From Desulfobacter curvatus DSM 3379 (lineage in GTDB: Bacteria; Desulfobacterota; Desulfobacteria; Desulfobacterales; Desulfobacteraceae), in assembly GCF_000373985.1 (NCBI RefSeq), contig NZ_KB893024.1, forward strand, positions 1-64,000: a stretch of 64,000 bases of DNA, in the 5' to 3' direction. The first letter of the stretch is position 1; every line of letters starts with the position of its first letter. Made by a program: the position numbers and the translations under genes. A model generated the notes under the pieces. It was not told the DNA's origin and did not search any database. It saw nothing but the letters and a program-made list of their open reading frames with translations. This document shows, one piece after another, positions 43,652 to 52,537 of this stretch.

Positions 43652-45640
43652 ATGAAAACGATTGTACTGGCCTATCACAATATCGGATGCATCGGCATCA
43701 ACGCACTTTTGGACCACGGATACGAAATTCAGGCGGTCTTTACCCATGAAGATGATCCCCATGAAGCCGTCTGGTTTGAGTCTGTGGCTGAACTGGCTGC
43801 AGCCAACGGTATCCCGGTCTATGCCCCCGAAGATATCAACCACCCCCTCTGGGTTGAGCGGATCAGGAACCTGGCCCCGGATCAGATTTTTTCCTTTTAC
43901 TACCGCCATATGGTGGGGCCCGAAATCCTGGCCATCCCTTCCCAGGGATGCATGAACCTGCACGGCTCTCTTCTTCCCCGCTACCGGGGCCGGTGTCCTG
44001 TTAACTGGGCCCTGGTCAACGGGGAGACCGAGACAGGCGTCACCCTCCACCACATGACCCCCCGGCCCGATGACGGGGACATCGTGGGGCAAAAACAGGT
44101 GTCTATCCATGAAACGGACACGGCCCTGACCCTGCACCATAAAATCGGTACGGCTGCCGAAGGCCTGCTGGCGGCGCTTTTGCCCGAAATTCTTGCCGGC
44201 CGCGCACCGCGTATCCCCCAGGACAACGCCATGGCCAGCTATTTCGGAGGCCGAAGGCCCGAAGACGGACAGATCGACTGGACCCGGAGTGCACATGATG
44301 TCAGGAACCTGATTAGGGCCGTGACCCGTCCTTATCCCGGGGCCTTTTCCTTCCTGGGTACCCGGAAATGCCTTTTCTGGGATGTGGCAGAGACACCCTC
44401 GGTGCCGGATGCGCCTCCGGGCACTATCCTCTCCATAGATCCTTTGTGTATCGCCTGCGGTACCGATGCGGTGGAGGTGCGGTATGGCCAGGAGGAAAAC
44501 GGTCTCTACATGAGAGGAACACAGCTTGCCCAGGAGATGAAACTTGCTCCGGGCATGCTTTTTGACGGCAAAACAGAGTCTGTAGTCGGCGTGCGCCGCA
44601 AGCGGCATATCCTGATTCTCGGCGTCAACGGCTTTATCGGCAACCACCTGAGCAAACGGCTTCTGGACAGCGGGCGCTATGAGGTCCACGGCATGGATCT
44701 AAGGTCGGACTGCATTCAGGATCTAATTGCACATCCGGATTTTCACTACAAGGAGGGCGATATCTCCATTATGCGGGAGTGGATTGAGTACCACGTTCGA
44801 AAGTGCGATATTGTCCTGCCTCTGGTGGCGATTGCTACCCCCATCGAGTATGTCAGGAACCCCCTGCGGGTCTTTGAGCTGGATTTTGAAGAGAACCTGC
44901 GTATCGTCCGGTACTGCGTTAAATATAAGAAGCGGCTGATTTTTCCATCCACTTCAGAAGTGTACGGTATGTGCGCTGATGATGAATTTGACGAGGATCG
45001 TTCCAACTTTGTCCTGGGTCCCATCCATAAGCAGCGCTGGATTTACTCCTGCAGCAAACAGATGCTGGACCGGGTTATCTGGGCCTATGGGAAAACCCAG
45101 GGACTGCCCTTCACCATTTTCCGGCCCTTCAACTGGGTCGGTCCCAAACTGGACTCCCTCAAATCGGCCAGAATCGGCAGTTCCCGGGTGATTACCCAGT
45201 TTATCTTAAACTTGGTGGAGGGTTCGCCCATCCGCCTGGTGGACGGAGGTCTGCAGAAACGCTGCTTCACCGATTACAGAGACGGGGTGGAATGCCTGTT
45301 TAAAATTATTGAAGATAAAAACGGCCAATGCAACGGGCAAATTTTCAATATCGGCAACCCGGATAACGAATACAGCATGGCCGACCTTGCCGACATTCTC
45401 AGAGAAAAATTCGCAGCACATCCACGAAGGTCTCAGTTCCCGCCGGACAGCGGTACAGAATGCATCGAAGCCCGGACCTATTACGGGGACGGTTACCAGG
45501 ATGTCCAGCACCGGCGTCCATCCATTCGGTTATCCCAAAAAATACTGGGATGGACCCCAACGGTTCCCTTTGAACAATCCGTGGCAGAGACCCTGGAATA
45601 TTTCCTTAACTCTGTGGCTGTCGTGGAAACTCAAGAATGA
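43652..45640 (+). CDS. arnA: Bifunctional UDP-glucuronate decarboxylase / UDP-Ara4N formyltransferase
   Basis: The 662-aa protein carries both ArnA halves. The N-terminal formyltransferase has HGSLLPRYRGRCPVNWAL near residue 105. The C-terminal SDR decarboxylase starts near 315 with ILGVNGFIGNHLSKRLL and has the catalytic YSCSK. Full length indicates both activities. GGAG lies 9 nt before the ATG. Confidence 0.96.
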   Translation: MKTIVLAYHNIGCIGINALLDHGYEIQAVFTHEDDPHEAVWFESVAELAAANGIPVYAPEDINHPLWVERIRNLAPDQIFSFYYRHMVGPEILAIPSQGCMNLHGSLLPRYRGRCPVNWALVNGETETGVTLHHMTPRPDDGDIVGQKQVSIHETDTALTLHHKIGTAAEGLLAALLPEILAGRAPRIPQDNAMASYFGGRRPEDGQIDWTRSAHDVRNLIRAVTRPYPGAFSFLGTRKCLFWDVAETPSVPDAPPGTILSIDPLCIACGTDAVEVRYGQEENGLYMRGTQLAQEMKLAPGMLFDGKTESVVGVRRKRHILILGVNGFIGNHLSKRLLDSGRYEVHGMDLRSDCIQDLIAHPDFHYKEGDISIMREWIEYHVRKCDIVLPLVAIATPIEYVRNPLRVFELDFEENLRIVRYCVKYKKRLIFPSTSEVYGMCADDEFDEDRSNFVLGPIHKQRWIYSCSKQMLDRVIWAYGKTQGLPFTIFRPFNWVGPKLDSLKSARIGSSRVITQFILNLVEGSPIRLVDGGLQKRCFTDYRDGVECLFKIIEDKNGQCNGQIFNIGNPDNEYSMADLADILREKFAAHPRRSQFPPDSGTECIEARTYYGDGYQDVQHRRPSIRLSQKILGWTPTVPFEQSVAETLEYFLNSVAVVETQE

Positions 45641-46563
45641 AGACCCGGGTCGGCTTAAGAATAGATGTGGATACCCTGCGCGGCACCCGAAAAGGGGTTC
45701 CGGCGCTGCTGGACCTGCTGGCGCGTCATCAGGTCCGTGCCACCTTCTTTTTCTCCGTGGGGCCGGACAATATGGGCCGCCACCTTTGGCGGCTGGTGCG
45801 GCCGGCTTTTCTGGTGAAAATGTTCAGGACAAAGGCTGCCGGCCTCTACGGATGGGACATTTTACTTAAGGGAACCCTGTGCCCCGGACCCGTTATCGGC
45901 GAAAAGAGCCCTGAACCCATGTGCAGGGCTGCAAAAGAGGGCCATGAGGTGGGACTCCACGCCTGGGACCACCACCGCTGGCAGATTAACGTTGAAAAAC
46001 TGGACACGGCCGCCGTTGCAAGAGAAATCCGCAAAGGGTATGAACTGCTGGAGAAGATCATCGGCAGGGCACCGGACTGTTTTGCCGCCCCGGCCTGGAA
46101 GGTCACCCCGCAGGCCCTGTCCGCTCTGGAACAGTTTCCCTTCCGGTTTGAGTCCAACTGCCGGGGAACAACCCCCTTTTATCCGGTAATAGACCGGCGC
46201 TGCTATTGCCACCCCCAGATCCCAACCACCCTGCCGACCTATGATGAACTGGTGGGCCGGCAATGCACGCCGGAAAACTACAACGATCATCTGCTGAGTT
46301 TGATTCAACCCGGCCGGTTTAACGTGCTGACCATTCATGCCGAGGCGGAGGGCATCATCTGCCTGGACCTGTTCGATGATTTTTTGAGCCGCGCCGGGCA
46401 GCGGAAAATCGGCTTTGCCCCCTTGGGTGAGGTATATGCCGGCATCCCTGAGATTGAAATATCATACATGACTCAAGCGACTGCGCCCGGCAGGGAGGGA
46501 TGGATCTCCTGCCAGGATGTTCTGTCCGAACCCTGCGCCCACCTGGAGGAATTGTCCCGATGA
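45637..46563 (+). CDS. arnD: 4-deoxy-4-formamido-L-arabinose-phosphoundecaprenol deformylase
   Basis: The 308-aa NodB-type deacetylase has the metal and catalytic region LRIDVDTLRGTRKGV, HEVGLHAWDHHRWQ and APAWKVTPQAL. It removes the formyl group to give undecaprenyl-P-Ara4N. It overlaps arnA by ATGA and arnT by ATGA, so the three are translationally coupled. Confidence 0.95.
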   Translation: MKTRVGLRIDVDTLRGTRKGVPALLDLLARHQVRATFFFSVGPDNMGRHLWRLVRPAFLVKMFRTKAAGLYGWDILLKGTLCPGPVIGEKSPEPMCRAAKEGHEVGLHAWDHHRWQINVEKLDTAAVAREIRKGYELLEKIIGRAPDCFAAPAWKVTPQALSALEQFPFRFESNCRGTTPFYPVIDRRCYCHPQIPTTLPTYDELVGRQCTPENYNDHLLSLIQPGRFNVLTIHAEAEGIICLDLFDDFLSRAGQRKIGFAPLGEVYAGIPEIEISYMTQATAPGREGWISCQDVLSEPCAHLEELSR

Positions 46564-48242
46564 GCAACATAAACAAATTTACCGTCCTGCTGCTGGTCTC
46601 TTTTTTCCTGCTGGCCTATATCCTGCCTTTGGGGGTCAGAGATCTTGTGGTGCCGGATGAAACCAGATATGCCGAGGTACCAAGGGAGATGATCGCAGGC
46701 GGCGACTGGATTACCCCCCATATCAACGGGCTGCGCTACTTTGAAAAGCCGGTCATGGGCTACTGGGTTCATGCCGCATCCCTTAAAGCTTTCGGGGAGA
46801 ACAACTTTGCCGTGCGCTTTCCGTCAGCGCTTTCTGTCGGCCTGTCCGCGGTCCTGATCTTTTTGCTGATGCGCAATGCAGGCCGCCGGGAGGATGAAGA
46901 GGACAGGTTTTACAACCTGCTGGCCCCACTGATCTTTCTGTCTTGTTTTGAGGTTTTTGGTGTGGGCAATACCGCTGTACTGGACAATCTGTTTTCATTT
47001 TTTCTGACAGCCACCGTAGCCTGTTTTTTTCTATCGTCAGAAGCTGTGCCGGGTTCGATACGGGAAAAGTTACTGCTCCTGGTGTCCGGTCTTTTTTGCG
47101 GTTTTGCTTTCCTGACCAAGGGGTTTCTTGCTTTGGCCGTACCGGTACTGACTCTTGCCCCCTATCTGGTTTTGGAACGAAGATACAAGGATCTGTTCCG
47201 GATGAGTTGGCTGCCGATCCTGACGGCTGTGATTGTCGCCGCGCCCTGGGGTATCATGATTCATTTAAAAGAACCGGATTTCTGGCATTTTTTCTTCTGG
47301 AACGAACATATCCGCAGGTTCCTGGCAGATAACGCCCAGCACCGCGAATCCTTCTGGTTTTTCTTTTTAACCGCTCCGGCGATGTTCATTCCATGGACAT
47401 TTGTTACCCCGGCCGCTGTCCGGGGGATCGCTGCCCAGTTCAGCGGGGACGATCCAAAAAACCGGCTGCTGCGGGTCAGCCTCTGCTGGCTGGTCCTGCC
47501 TTTTTTGTTCTTCTCTTTGTCCAGGGGAAAGCTTCTCACCTATATTCTGCCCTGTTTTCCGCCCTTTGCCATTCTCATGGCGTCCGGGCTCCGGCACCTG
47601 TTTAAAACGTCGGGGCCGAACCGGCTTTTTCAGGGAGGGACGGCTGTAACCGCCATGCTGTTCGCAGTCCTTCTGCTTGCCTTCCCCCTGGTCCAGTTTT
47701 TTGGCTTCGACGGGTTCCGGCCTTTCAGAGAATCCTGGAAGGTGATAATGGTCATTAACGGCCTGGCCTTTTTTGTGCTGCTCTGTGTCTGGTCTTTAAA
47801 AAGCCGTCATCTGCGGGGCAAGCTCCTTCTATTTGGGGCCGCCCCCCTGTTTTTCTTTTTCATGGTTCACTTCACCATTCCGGATCTGACCCGTGAAGTC
47901 AAATCCCCCGGACCTATTCTGGAAAAATACAGGCAAAGCGTTACCCGTGACAACATCATCATTTCCGATGAGAATTCGCTCAGGGCGGTTTGCTGGTATT
48001 TGAAACGAAGCGATGTCTATATACTCGGCGGGGCCGGTGAAATGGATTACGGATTGACATACCCGGATGCCAATGGAAGGCAGCTTGATGTCAAAGCCGC
48101 GGCCGACCTGATTCGAAAAAACCCCGGGAAGACGGTTTTGGTTGCCCGAATCAGACATGCGGCGCAATGGCAGAGCCAACTTCCCACCCCTGTTTTTCAA
48201 GACCAGAACGGTCCCACAGGGTATGTGTTCTGGCGGTATTAA
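46560..48242 (+). CDS. arnT: Undecaprenyl phosphate-Ara4N : lipid A transferase
   Basis: The 560-aa GT83 membrane glycosyltransferase has the family motif VVPDETRYAEVPREMI in the first periplasmic loop, FEKPVMGYWVHAASLKAFG, and 11-13 predicted helices. It adds Ara4N to lipid A on the periplasmic face, lowering affinity for cationic peptides such as polymyxin. The ATG overlaps the arnD stop. Confidence 0.95.
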   Translation: MSNINKFTVLLLVSFFLLAYILPLGVRDLVVPDETRYAEVPREMIAGGDWITPHINGLRYFEKPVMGYWVHAASLKAFGENNFAVRFPSALSVGLSAVLIFLLMRNAGRREDEEDRFYNLLAPLIFLSCFEVFGVGNTAVLDNLFSFFLTATVACFFLSSEAVPGSIREKLLLLVSGLFCGFAFLTKGFLALAVPVLTLAPYLVLERRYKDLFRMSWLPILTAVIVAAPWGIMIHLKEPDFWHFFFWNEHIRRFLADNAQHRESFWFFFLTAPAMFIPWTFVTPAAVRGIAAQFSGDDPKNRLLRVSLCWLVLPFLFFSLSRGKLLTYILPCFPPFAILMASGLRHLFKTSGPNRLFQGGTAVTAMLFAVLLLAFPLVQFFGFDGFRPFRESWKVIMVINGLAFFVLLCVWSLKSRHLRGKLLLFGAAPLFFFFMVHFTIPDLTREVKSPGPILEKYRQSVTRDNIIISDENSLRAVCWYLKRSDVYILGGAGEMDYGLTYPDANGRQLDVKAAADLIRKNPGKTVLVARIRHAAQWQSQLPTPVFQDQNGPTGYVFWRY

Positions 48243-48253
48243 AAGGAAAAAAC

Positions 48254-48625
48254 ATGACCAGCTATCTTCCTTTGATTATTTTCGGCGTCCTGCTGAACGC
48301 GGCCGCCCAACTGGCACTCAAGCAGGGCATGAGGCAAATCGGTTACTTTGAATTTTCCCTGCAGAACAGCAGCCACATTTTTTTTGCCGTGGCCTCAAGT
48401 CCCTATATTCTTGCCGGATTGTCCTGTTACGTCATCAGTGTGGTGGTCTGGCTCCTGGTGCTTTCCAGGGTTGAGGTCAGTTATGCCTATCCTCTGCTGT
48501 CCATCGGCTACATTGTCACGGCTTTTGCCGGATGGTTCTTCTTCCAGGAAAGCATCAGCCTGACGCGCTGGATCGGAATTGCCGTTATCTGCAGCGGGGT
48601 CTGGCTGATCACCCGCTCAGCATGA
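48254..48625 (+). CDS. arnE: Ara4N-phosphoundecaprenol flippase subunit, EamA/SMR-like
   Basis: The 123-aa protein has four predicted helices (LPLIIFGVLLNAAAQLALKQ; YILAGLSCYVISVVVWLLV; YAYPLLSIGYIVTAFAGWF; IGIAVICSGVWLI), as in ArnE/ArnF. AAAAGGA lies 7 nt before the ATG, 11 nt after arnT. Enterobacteria use an ArnE-ArnF pair; only one gene is present here, so it may act as a homodimer or have a partner elsewhere. Confidence 0.85.
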   Translation: MTSYLPLIIFGVLLNAAAQLALKQGMRQIGYFEFSLQNSSHIFFAVASSPYILAGLSCYVISVVVWLLVLSRVEVSYAYPLLSIGYIVTAFAGWFFFQESISLTRWIGIAVICSGVWLITRSA

Positions 48626-48810
48626 GCAGCTGGGAAAGAGGGGAGACCATGACTGTTAAAACCGGGATTTTTCTAAAGTGACCCCTGAAAGCCGTATGGA
48701 CGAATGGACAAAAGTCATCGTCCATCTGCCGTATTCACGGCAAAAAGGTCTGGTATGAAAACCAACACCAGACTGGAAGGCCGTGGTAACGGCGTAAAGG
48801 ATCTGTCTCT

Positions 48811-49890
48811 ATGAAAGCCTGCCTGCACAGATACTGGCTCAAAGAATTTTCAAGATATTTTTGCATCATTCAGATCATTCTGCTGACCATTTTTATTTTT
48901 ATCGACTACCTGTCCAGGATTGATGACTTTTTTAATTCCGATGTCACCATGACCCGGGGGCTGTTGTGTGTCCTGCTGAAGCTGCCCTTCATGGTTGTCC
49001 AGTTTGCACCGGCCTGCCTGCTTTTGGCAGTAATCTACACCTTTGGCGTCATGAACCGGAACAGAGAACTGATGGCGCTGAAGGCCTCAGGTATTTCTGT
49101 ATATTTCCTGATCAAGCCTGCGCTTCTTGCCGGCTCAGTCCTTGCGCTGGCTGCATTTTTCCTGGGGGAAACCGTTGTTCCGTCGGCCATGGGCCTTTCC
49201 AATCATATCTGGAATCAAGAAAGGTCGGGAAACCAAAACGTTTCGCATAGACGGTCGGATATCTGGATTAAATCGGATCAACGCATGCTTCATATTGACT
49301 TTTTCGACCCGGTCCATGAACGAATCGCGGGGATCACTGCAACCACTCTGGGAAAGGGGTCCAAAATACTTCGAAGAGTTGATGCCAAAACCGGTGAATA
49401 CCATGATGGAAAATGGCGCTTGACAGAGGTAACCGAGCAGGTACTCAGCTCTGAAAAAAAAGACTATATAGTCCGGAATCTGCCAACCATGGAGCTGCAG
49501 TTGGGCATTAACCCCAAAAACTTAGGGGCCGTGGTTCTTCAATCTGAAGAAATGAGCTGGTCTCAGCTTCGGGCCTATATCCGGCAAATTACGGCAGAAG
49601 GATATGACGCCACAACCTACAGGGTGGACATGAATGGAAAGCTTGCGTTTCCGTTTATCAGTGTGATCCTGGCCCTGGCCGGGGCGGCGACGGGTATGAG
49701 TTCCCTATCCCGAAAAAATCTGCCCGTAGCGGTCGGGGTGGGCATAGTCATCAGCTTTTTGTATTGGTTTGCTTTCGGACTGTGCACCGCTCTAGGATAC
49801 TCCAAAATCCTGCCGCCGATGGTGGCCGCCTGGGTCAGCAATCTGGTCTTTTTTTGCCTTGGAGGTATTTTTTTAATTTACATCGAATAA
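48811..49890 (+). CDS. LptF/LptG family permease
   Basis: The 359-aa protein has the LptF/G layout: three N-terminal helices, a periplasmic beta domain (about residues 130-265) and three C-terminal helices. LAVIYTFGVMNRNRELMALKASGIS is the conserved coupling-helix region that contacts the LptB ATPase. It belongs to the LPS export ABC transporter; it resembles LptG somewhat more than LptF, but only one gene is here. It lies 185 nt after arnE, fitting lipid A modification and export. Confidence 0.88.
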   Translation: MKACLHRYWLKEFSRYFCIIQIILLTIFIFIDYLSRIDDFFNSDVTMTRGLLCVLLKLPFMVVQFAPACLLLAVIYTFGVMNRNRELMALKASGISVYFLIKPALLAGSVLALAAFFLGETVVPSAMGLSNHIWNQERSGNQNVSHRRSDIWIKSDQRMLHIDFFDPVHERIAGITATTLGKGSKILRRVDAKTGEYHDGKWRLTEVTEQVLSSEKKDYIVRNLPTMELQLGINPKNLGAVVLQSEEMSWSQLRAYIRQITAEGYDATTYRVDMNGKLAFPFISVILALAGAATGMSSLSRKNLPVAVGVGIVISFLYWFAFGLCTALGYSKILPPMVAAWVSNLVFFCLGGIFLIYIE

Positions 49891-49979
49891 AGCATGGCTT
49901 GATAAAGAATACCTGTCGATACTTAAAAAGGCTAAAAGGAAAAAAGCAGAGATCCATTGGGGATATGAATTACCCTGTA

Positions 49980-50099
49980 TTAATATACTACTTCCTTTGT
50001 GAGTATTATCCCTTTTTTCAAGCCCTTTTGGAGTACTTGCCAAAAAAATCCCGTCATAATTAATGAAAACAAAACTAAAATCAGGAACACTTTTTTCAT
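49980..50099 (-). CDS. 39-residue single-helix membrane peptide, candidate feedback regulator
   Basis: The frame encodes MKKVFLILVLFSLIMTGFFW followed by a short basic tail (QVLQKGLKKGIILTKEVVY). The shape is one membrane helix or uncleaved signal anchor, about the size of MgrB-type sensor inhibitors. GAGGAAG lies 4 nt before the ATG. A minus-strand copy of the shared regulator site lies upstream (50263-50280). It sits close to the two-component genes. Function is inferred from size, topology and context only. Confidence 0.55.
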   Translation of the reverse strand: MKKVFLILVLFSLIMTGFFWQVLQKGLKKGIILTKEVVY

Positions 50100-50135
50100 A
50101 ACGCTTCCTCTTTTTGAGACGATATGGAATATTGA

Positions 50136-50198
50136 TTAAAAATAGCAAAAGGAAAACTTAGAATTATTGTAATTAGAGACCATCCGTTTTGTAATCAT
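50136..50198 (-). CDS. Possible 20-residue leader peptide
   Basis: A 20-codon frame (MITKRMVSNYNNSKFSFCYF) has a strong Shine-Dalgarno AAAGGAG 6 nt before the ATG, better than that of most genes in the window. It lies between the regulator site at 50263-50280 and the 39-residue peptide, so it may be a leader controlling it. Confidence 0.4.
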   Translation of the reverse strand: MITKRMVSNYNNSKFSFCYF

Positions 50199-50243
50199 AT
50201 TGTTCTCCTTTCTTCGACAAACTTAAAGATCCATGACGCACCT

Positions 50244-50280
50244 ATAAAATAGACCATTAAAATGAAGATTTCGTGAAGAT
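50244..50280 (-). promoter_or_regulatory. Candidate regulator site and promoter, minus strand
   Basis: On the minus strand ATCTTCA (50280-50274) and ATCTTCA (50269-50263) form an exact repeat with 11-bp period, followed after about 11 bp by TATTTT. It would drive the 20- and 39-residue frames. Confidence 0.55.
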
Positions 50281-50410
50281 TTGCAGGAAAAATTAAAATT
50301 TAGAAACGAGATGATCAATCCTGTGGTGGGTTATGTACCTCGGTTTTGGGCTTAGCCCTTCCCGAATTCGAAAAACCTCTCTATACAAACCGGCAAAATT
50401 CGGCCTCTTT

Positions 50411-50446
50411 TTGTTCATACTTTCTTCATAATGGTGAGAGTATATT
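50411..50446 (+). promoter_or_regulatory. Candidate regulator site and promoter of the PepSY gene
   Basis: TTGTTCA (50411-50417) and TTCTTCA (50422-50428) with 11-bp period are followed after 12 bp by TATATT (50441-50446). The sequence ACTTTCTTCATAAT is shared exactly with the site ahead of the LTA-synthase-like gene. Confidence 0.65.
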
Positions 50447-50454
50447 GATAAAAA

Positions 50455-50503
50455 CGGCAGCCGCCAGGCTAGCGTGAGGCTTAGACTGGTGATACCGCTG
50501 CCG
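50455..50503 (+). promoter_or_regulatory. Structured 5' leader of the PepSY mRNA
   Basis: CGGCAGC (50455-50461) pairs perfectly with GCTGCCG (50497-50503). The 35-nt interior contains a further CCAG/CTGG pair. It lies between the -10 element and the ribosome-binding site, so it is in the mRNA leader. Confidence 0.45.
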
Positions 50504-50531
50504 CTGTAATCTAAAAACAGGAGATATCATC

Positions 50532-50936
50532 ATGAAAAAAAGATTAATTGTTATGGCTGGCGCCGGGACATTATTCCTCAGTATCGCAGTGGCCGGGGTG
50601 AGTTTGGCCGGTTCCGATAAAACTGAGATCCGCAACGGCACCATCCGGATTGAAAAACAGTCTGAAGCCGAATTTCCTTCAATGGCAAAAATTTCGATGG
50701 ATCAGGCTGTTCAGCAAGCCCTGGCCTCTGTTCAGGGCCGGGTTTTGAAAACGGAACTTGAGGATGAAAACGGTTTTCTGGTTTACGGAATTGAAGTGGT
50801 GACCGCCGACAAGGCCGTCATGGACGTAAAAGTGGATGCCGGTTCCGGCAAGGTGCTGGCCATGGAGCGGGATCACAGGGATGATGATGAGGATCGTGAT
50901 GCCGGGGAAGATAATGACCGGGGTCATGAGGACTAA
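50532..50936 (+). CDS. Secreted PepSY domain protein
   Basis: The 134-aa protein has a signal peptide (MKKRLIVMAGAGTLFLSIAV, cleaved near SLAGS), one PepSY domain (ISMDQAVQQALASVQGRVLKTELEDENGFLVYGIEVV...DVKVDAGSGKVL, about 55-112) and an Asp/His-rich tail (DHRDDDEDRDAGEDNDRGHED) that could bind metal. PepSY proteins often sit beside OmpR/QseBC-type two-component genes, as here. AGGAG lies 8 nt before the ATG. Confidence 0.88.
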   Translation: MKKRLIVMAGAGTLFLSIAVAGVSLAGSDKTEIRNGTIRIEKQSEAEFPSMAKISMDQAVQQALASVQGRVLKTELEDENGFLVYGIEVVTADKAVMDVKVDAGSGKVLAMERDHRDDDEDRDAGEDNDRGHED

Positions 50937-50997
50937 TCCAATCAGTGTATCCTGAACAGCAGCGTGTCGATCTGATTCGGGGTATGACTTTACTATA

Positions 50998-51090
50998 CAT
51001 TATACCGATTTGGACCAACGGGTTGGTTTTATTCAATCTGAAAGTCATGAACCTTGTGAAATCAATAGGTTGAAAAAAATCGGTATAATG
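50998..51090. repeat. 93-bp structure bounded by a perfect 14-bp inverted repeat
   Basis: CATTATACCGATTT (50998-51011) and AAATCGGTATAATG (51077-51090) flank a spacer that can extend the pairing through CAAC/GGTTG. It lies between the PepSY and DedA genes, ending 24 nt before the DedA ATG. Confidence 0.75.
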
Positions 51091-51114
51091 TTTACCGTAT
51101 CAAAGGAGTGTAAG

Positions 51115-51831
51115 ATGTTTCACCAATTTGTCGCCTGGCTTGCAAATACTGTTGGGCAGTGGGGATATTCCGGTATCGTGATGCTTATGGCTTTGGAATC
51201 CTCTTTCTTCCCCTTTCCTAGTGAGGTGGTCATCCCGCCGGCCGCATATCTTGCGGCCACGGGAAAAATGAACATCGGCATGGTCCTTCTCTGCGGAACA
51301 CTGGGAAGTCTGCTGGGTGCTTTGTTCAACTACTGGATTACCCTGAGGTTCGGACGGCCGTTTTTTGAAAAGTACGGGCGATACCTGCTGGTCAGCCCCG
51401 GGTCCCTGGAAAAAGCCGATCGCTTTTTTAATCGTCACGGCCATATCAGCATGTTCATCGGGCGCCTGCTGCCGGGAATCCGCCAATATATTTCTTTGCC
51501 GGCCGGCTTATCTCGAATGAATATTTTCTCCTTTTGCGCGGCCACGGTTCTGGGGGCGGGGCTATGGGTGTCGCTGCTGGCCGGTTTGGGGTACTGGTTC
51601 GGCCGTAACGAACAGCTTGTGCTGCAAAATTTGAGCTGGGTCACCCTGTTTTTGGTTGTCGCCTGCGCTGGCATCGTGTTCTTTTATTGGCGCAAATGGA
51701 AAAGCCGTTCACGGCGGACAATACTCCTGGGCAATGATGGCATCCAACCGGAATATAGTGATTTCCCTGTGGATTCACACCGGGTCGGGCCGGCGTCCTG
51801 TCTATCCGAATTGAAAACTGAACAAAAATGA
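51115..51831 (+). CDS. DedA family membrane protein
   Basis: The 238-aa protein has the DedA signatures ESSFFPFPSEVVIPPAAYLA near residue 28, GSLLGALFNYWITLRFGRPF and FIGRLLPGIRQYISLPAG near 115. DedA proteins recycle polyprenyl carrier lipids such as undecaprenyl phosphate across the membrane and affect resistance to cationic peptides, which fits the neighbouring arn, uppP and PAP2 genes. AAGGAG lies 7 nt before the ATG at 51115. Confidence 0.9.
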   Translation: MFHQFVAWLANTVGQWGYSGIVMLMALESSFFPFPSEVVIPPAAYLAATGKMNIGMVLLCGTLGSLLGALFNYWITLRFGRPFFEKYGRYLLVSPGSLEKADRFFNRHGHISMFIGRLLPGIRQYISLPAGLSRMNIFSFCAATVLGAGLWVSLLAGLGYWFGRNEQLVLQNLSWVTLFLVVACAGIVFFYWRKWKSRSRRTILLGNDGIQPEYSDFPVDSHRVGPASCLSELKTEQK

Positions 51832-51856
51832 ATCAGGAATCTTTCAGGGAGGTGGC

Positions 51857-52537
51857 GTGAGGGTATTAATCGTTGAAGATGACGGACAGACCGCCCACTT
51901 TATCTCAAAAGGTCTGAGACAAGAAGGCTTTGCCGTGGACCTCGCATCCAATGGCGAAGACGGACTTCATTTTTTATTGACAGAGCCCTATGATGCTGCA
52001 GTGATTGATATTATGCTCCCCAAACTGGATGGGCTGACGTTGATTGATGAGGCGCGCCGTAACAGGGTTCATACCCCTGTTATCGTTTTAAGCGCCAGGG
52101 GATCGGTGGATGACCGTATCAAAGGATTGCAGGCGGGTGGTGACGACTATCTGGTAAAGCCTTTCGCTTTTTCTGAGCTGGTCGTGCGCATTCAGGCCCT
52201 CATCAGAAGGGCCACCCGCGAGGATGACCCGACATCTCTCACCGTCGGCAACCTCGAAATGGATCTGGCAAGGCGAAAGGTCTTTCGGAAAGGCGTATCC
52301 ATAGATTTGCAGCCCAAGGAGTTTGCATTGCTTGAGTATTTGATGAGGAACCAAGGGAAAGTGGTATCGAAGACGATGATCATGGAGCACGTTTGGGATT
52401 ACAACTTCGATCCCCGGACTTCCGTTGTGGAAGCGCGGGTATGCCGGCTGCGGGACAAGGTTGACCGTTCATTCGCAAAAAAACTCATTCACACGGTCCG
52501 GGGCGTCGGATATAGTCTGGAAGAAAGGGATGAGTGA
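51857..52537 (+). CDS. OmpR/QseB-type response regulator
   Basis: The 226-aa protein has a receiver domain with acidic pocket EDD at 7-9, phospho-acceptor Asp51 (AAVIDIMLP) and Lys in YLVKPFAF. A winged-helix output domain ends TVRGVGYSLEE. The start is GTG with GGAGG upstream. It overlaps the kinase gene by 8 bp. Likely binder of the TTCTTCA direct repeats around this locus, by inference. Confidence 0.93.
   Translation: MRVLIVEDDGQTAHFISKGLRQEGFAVDLASNGEDGLHFLLTEPYDAAVIDIMLPKLDGLTLIDEARRNRVHTPVIVLSARGSVDDRIKGLQAGGDDYLVKPFAFSELVVRIQALIRRATREDDPTSLTVGNLEMDLARRKVFRKGVSIDLQPKEFALLEYLMRNQGKVVSKTMIMEHVWDYNFDPRTSVVEARVCRLRDKVDRSFAKKLIHTVRGVGYSLEERDE

Noticed and set aside
50321..50368. Possible eighth copy of the two-hairpin element (GTGGGTT...GGGCTTAGCCC)
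   Set aside because: The linker resemblance is short, the constant loop is missing and the hairpin is a simple palindrome.
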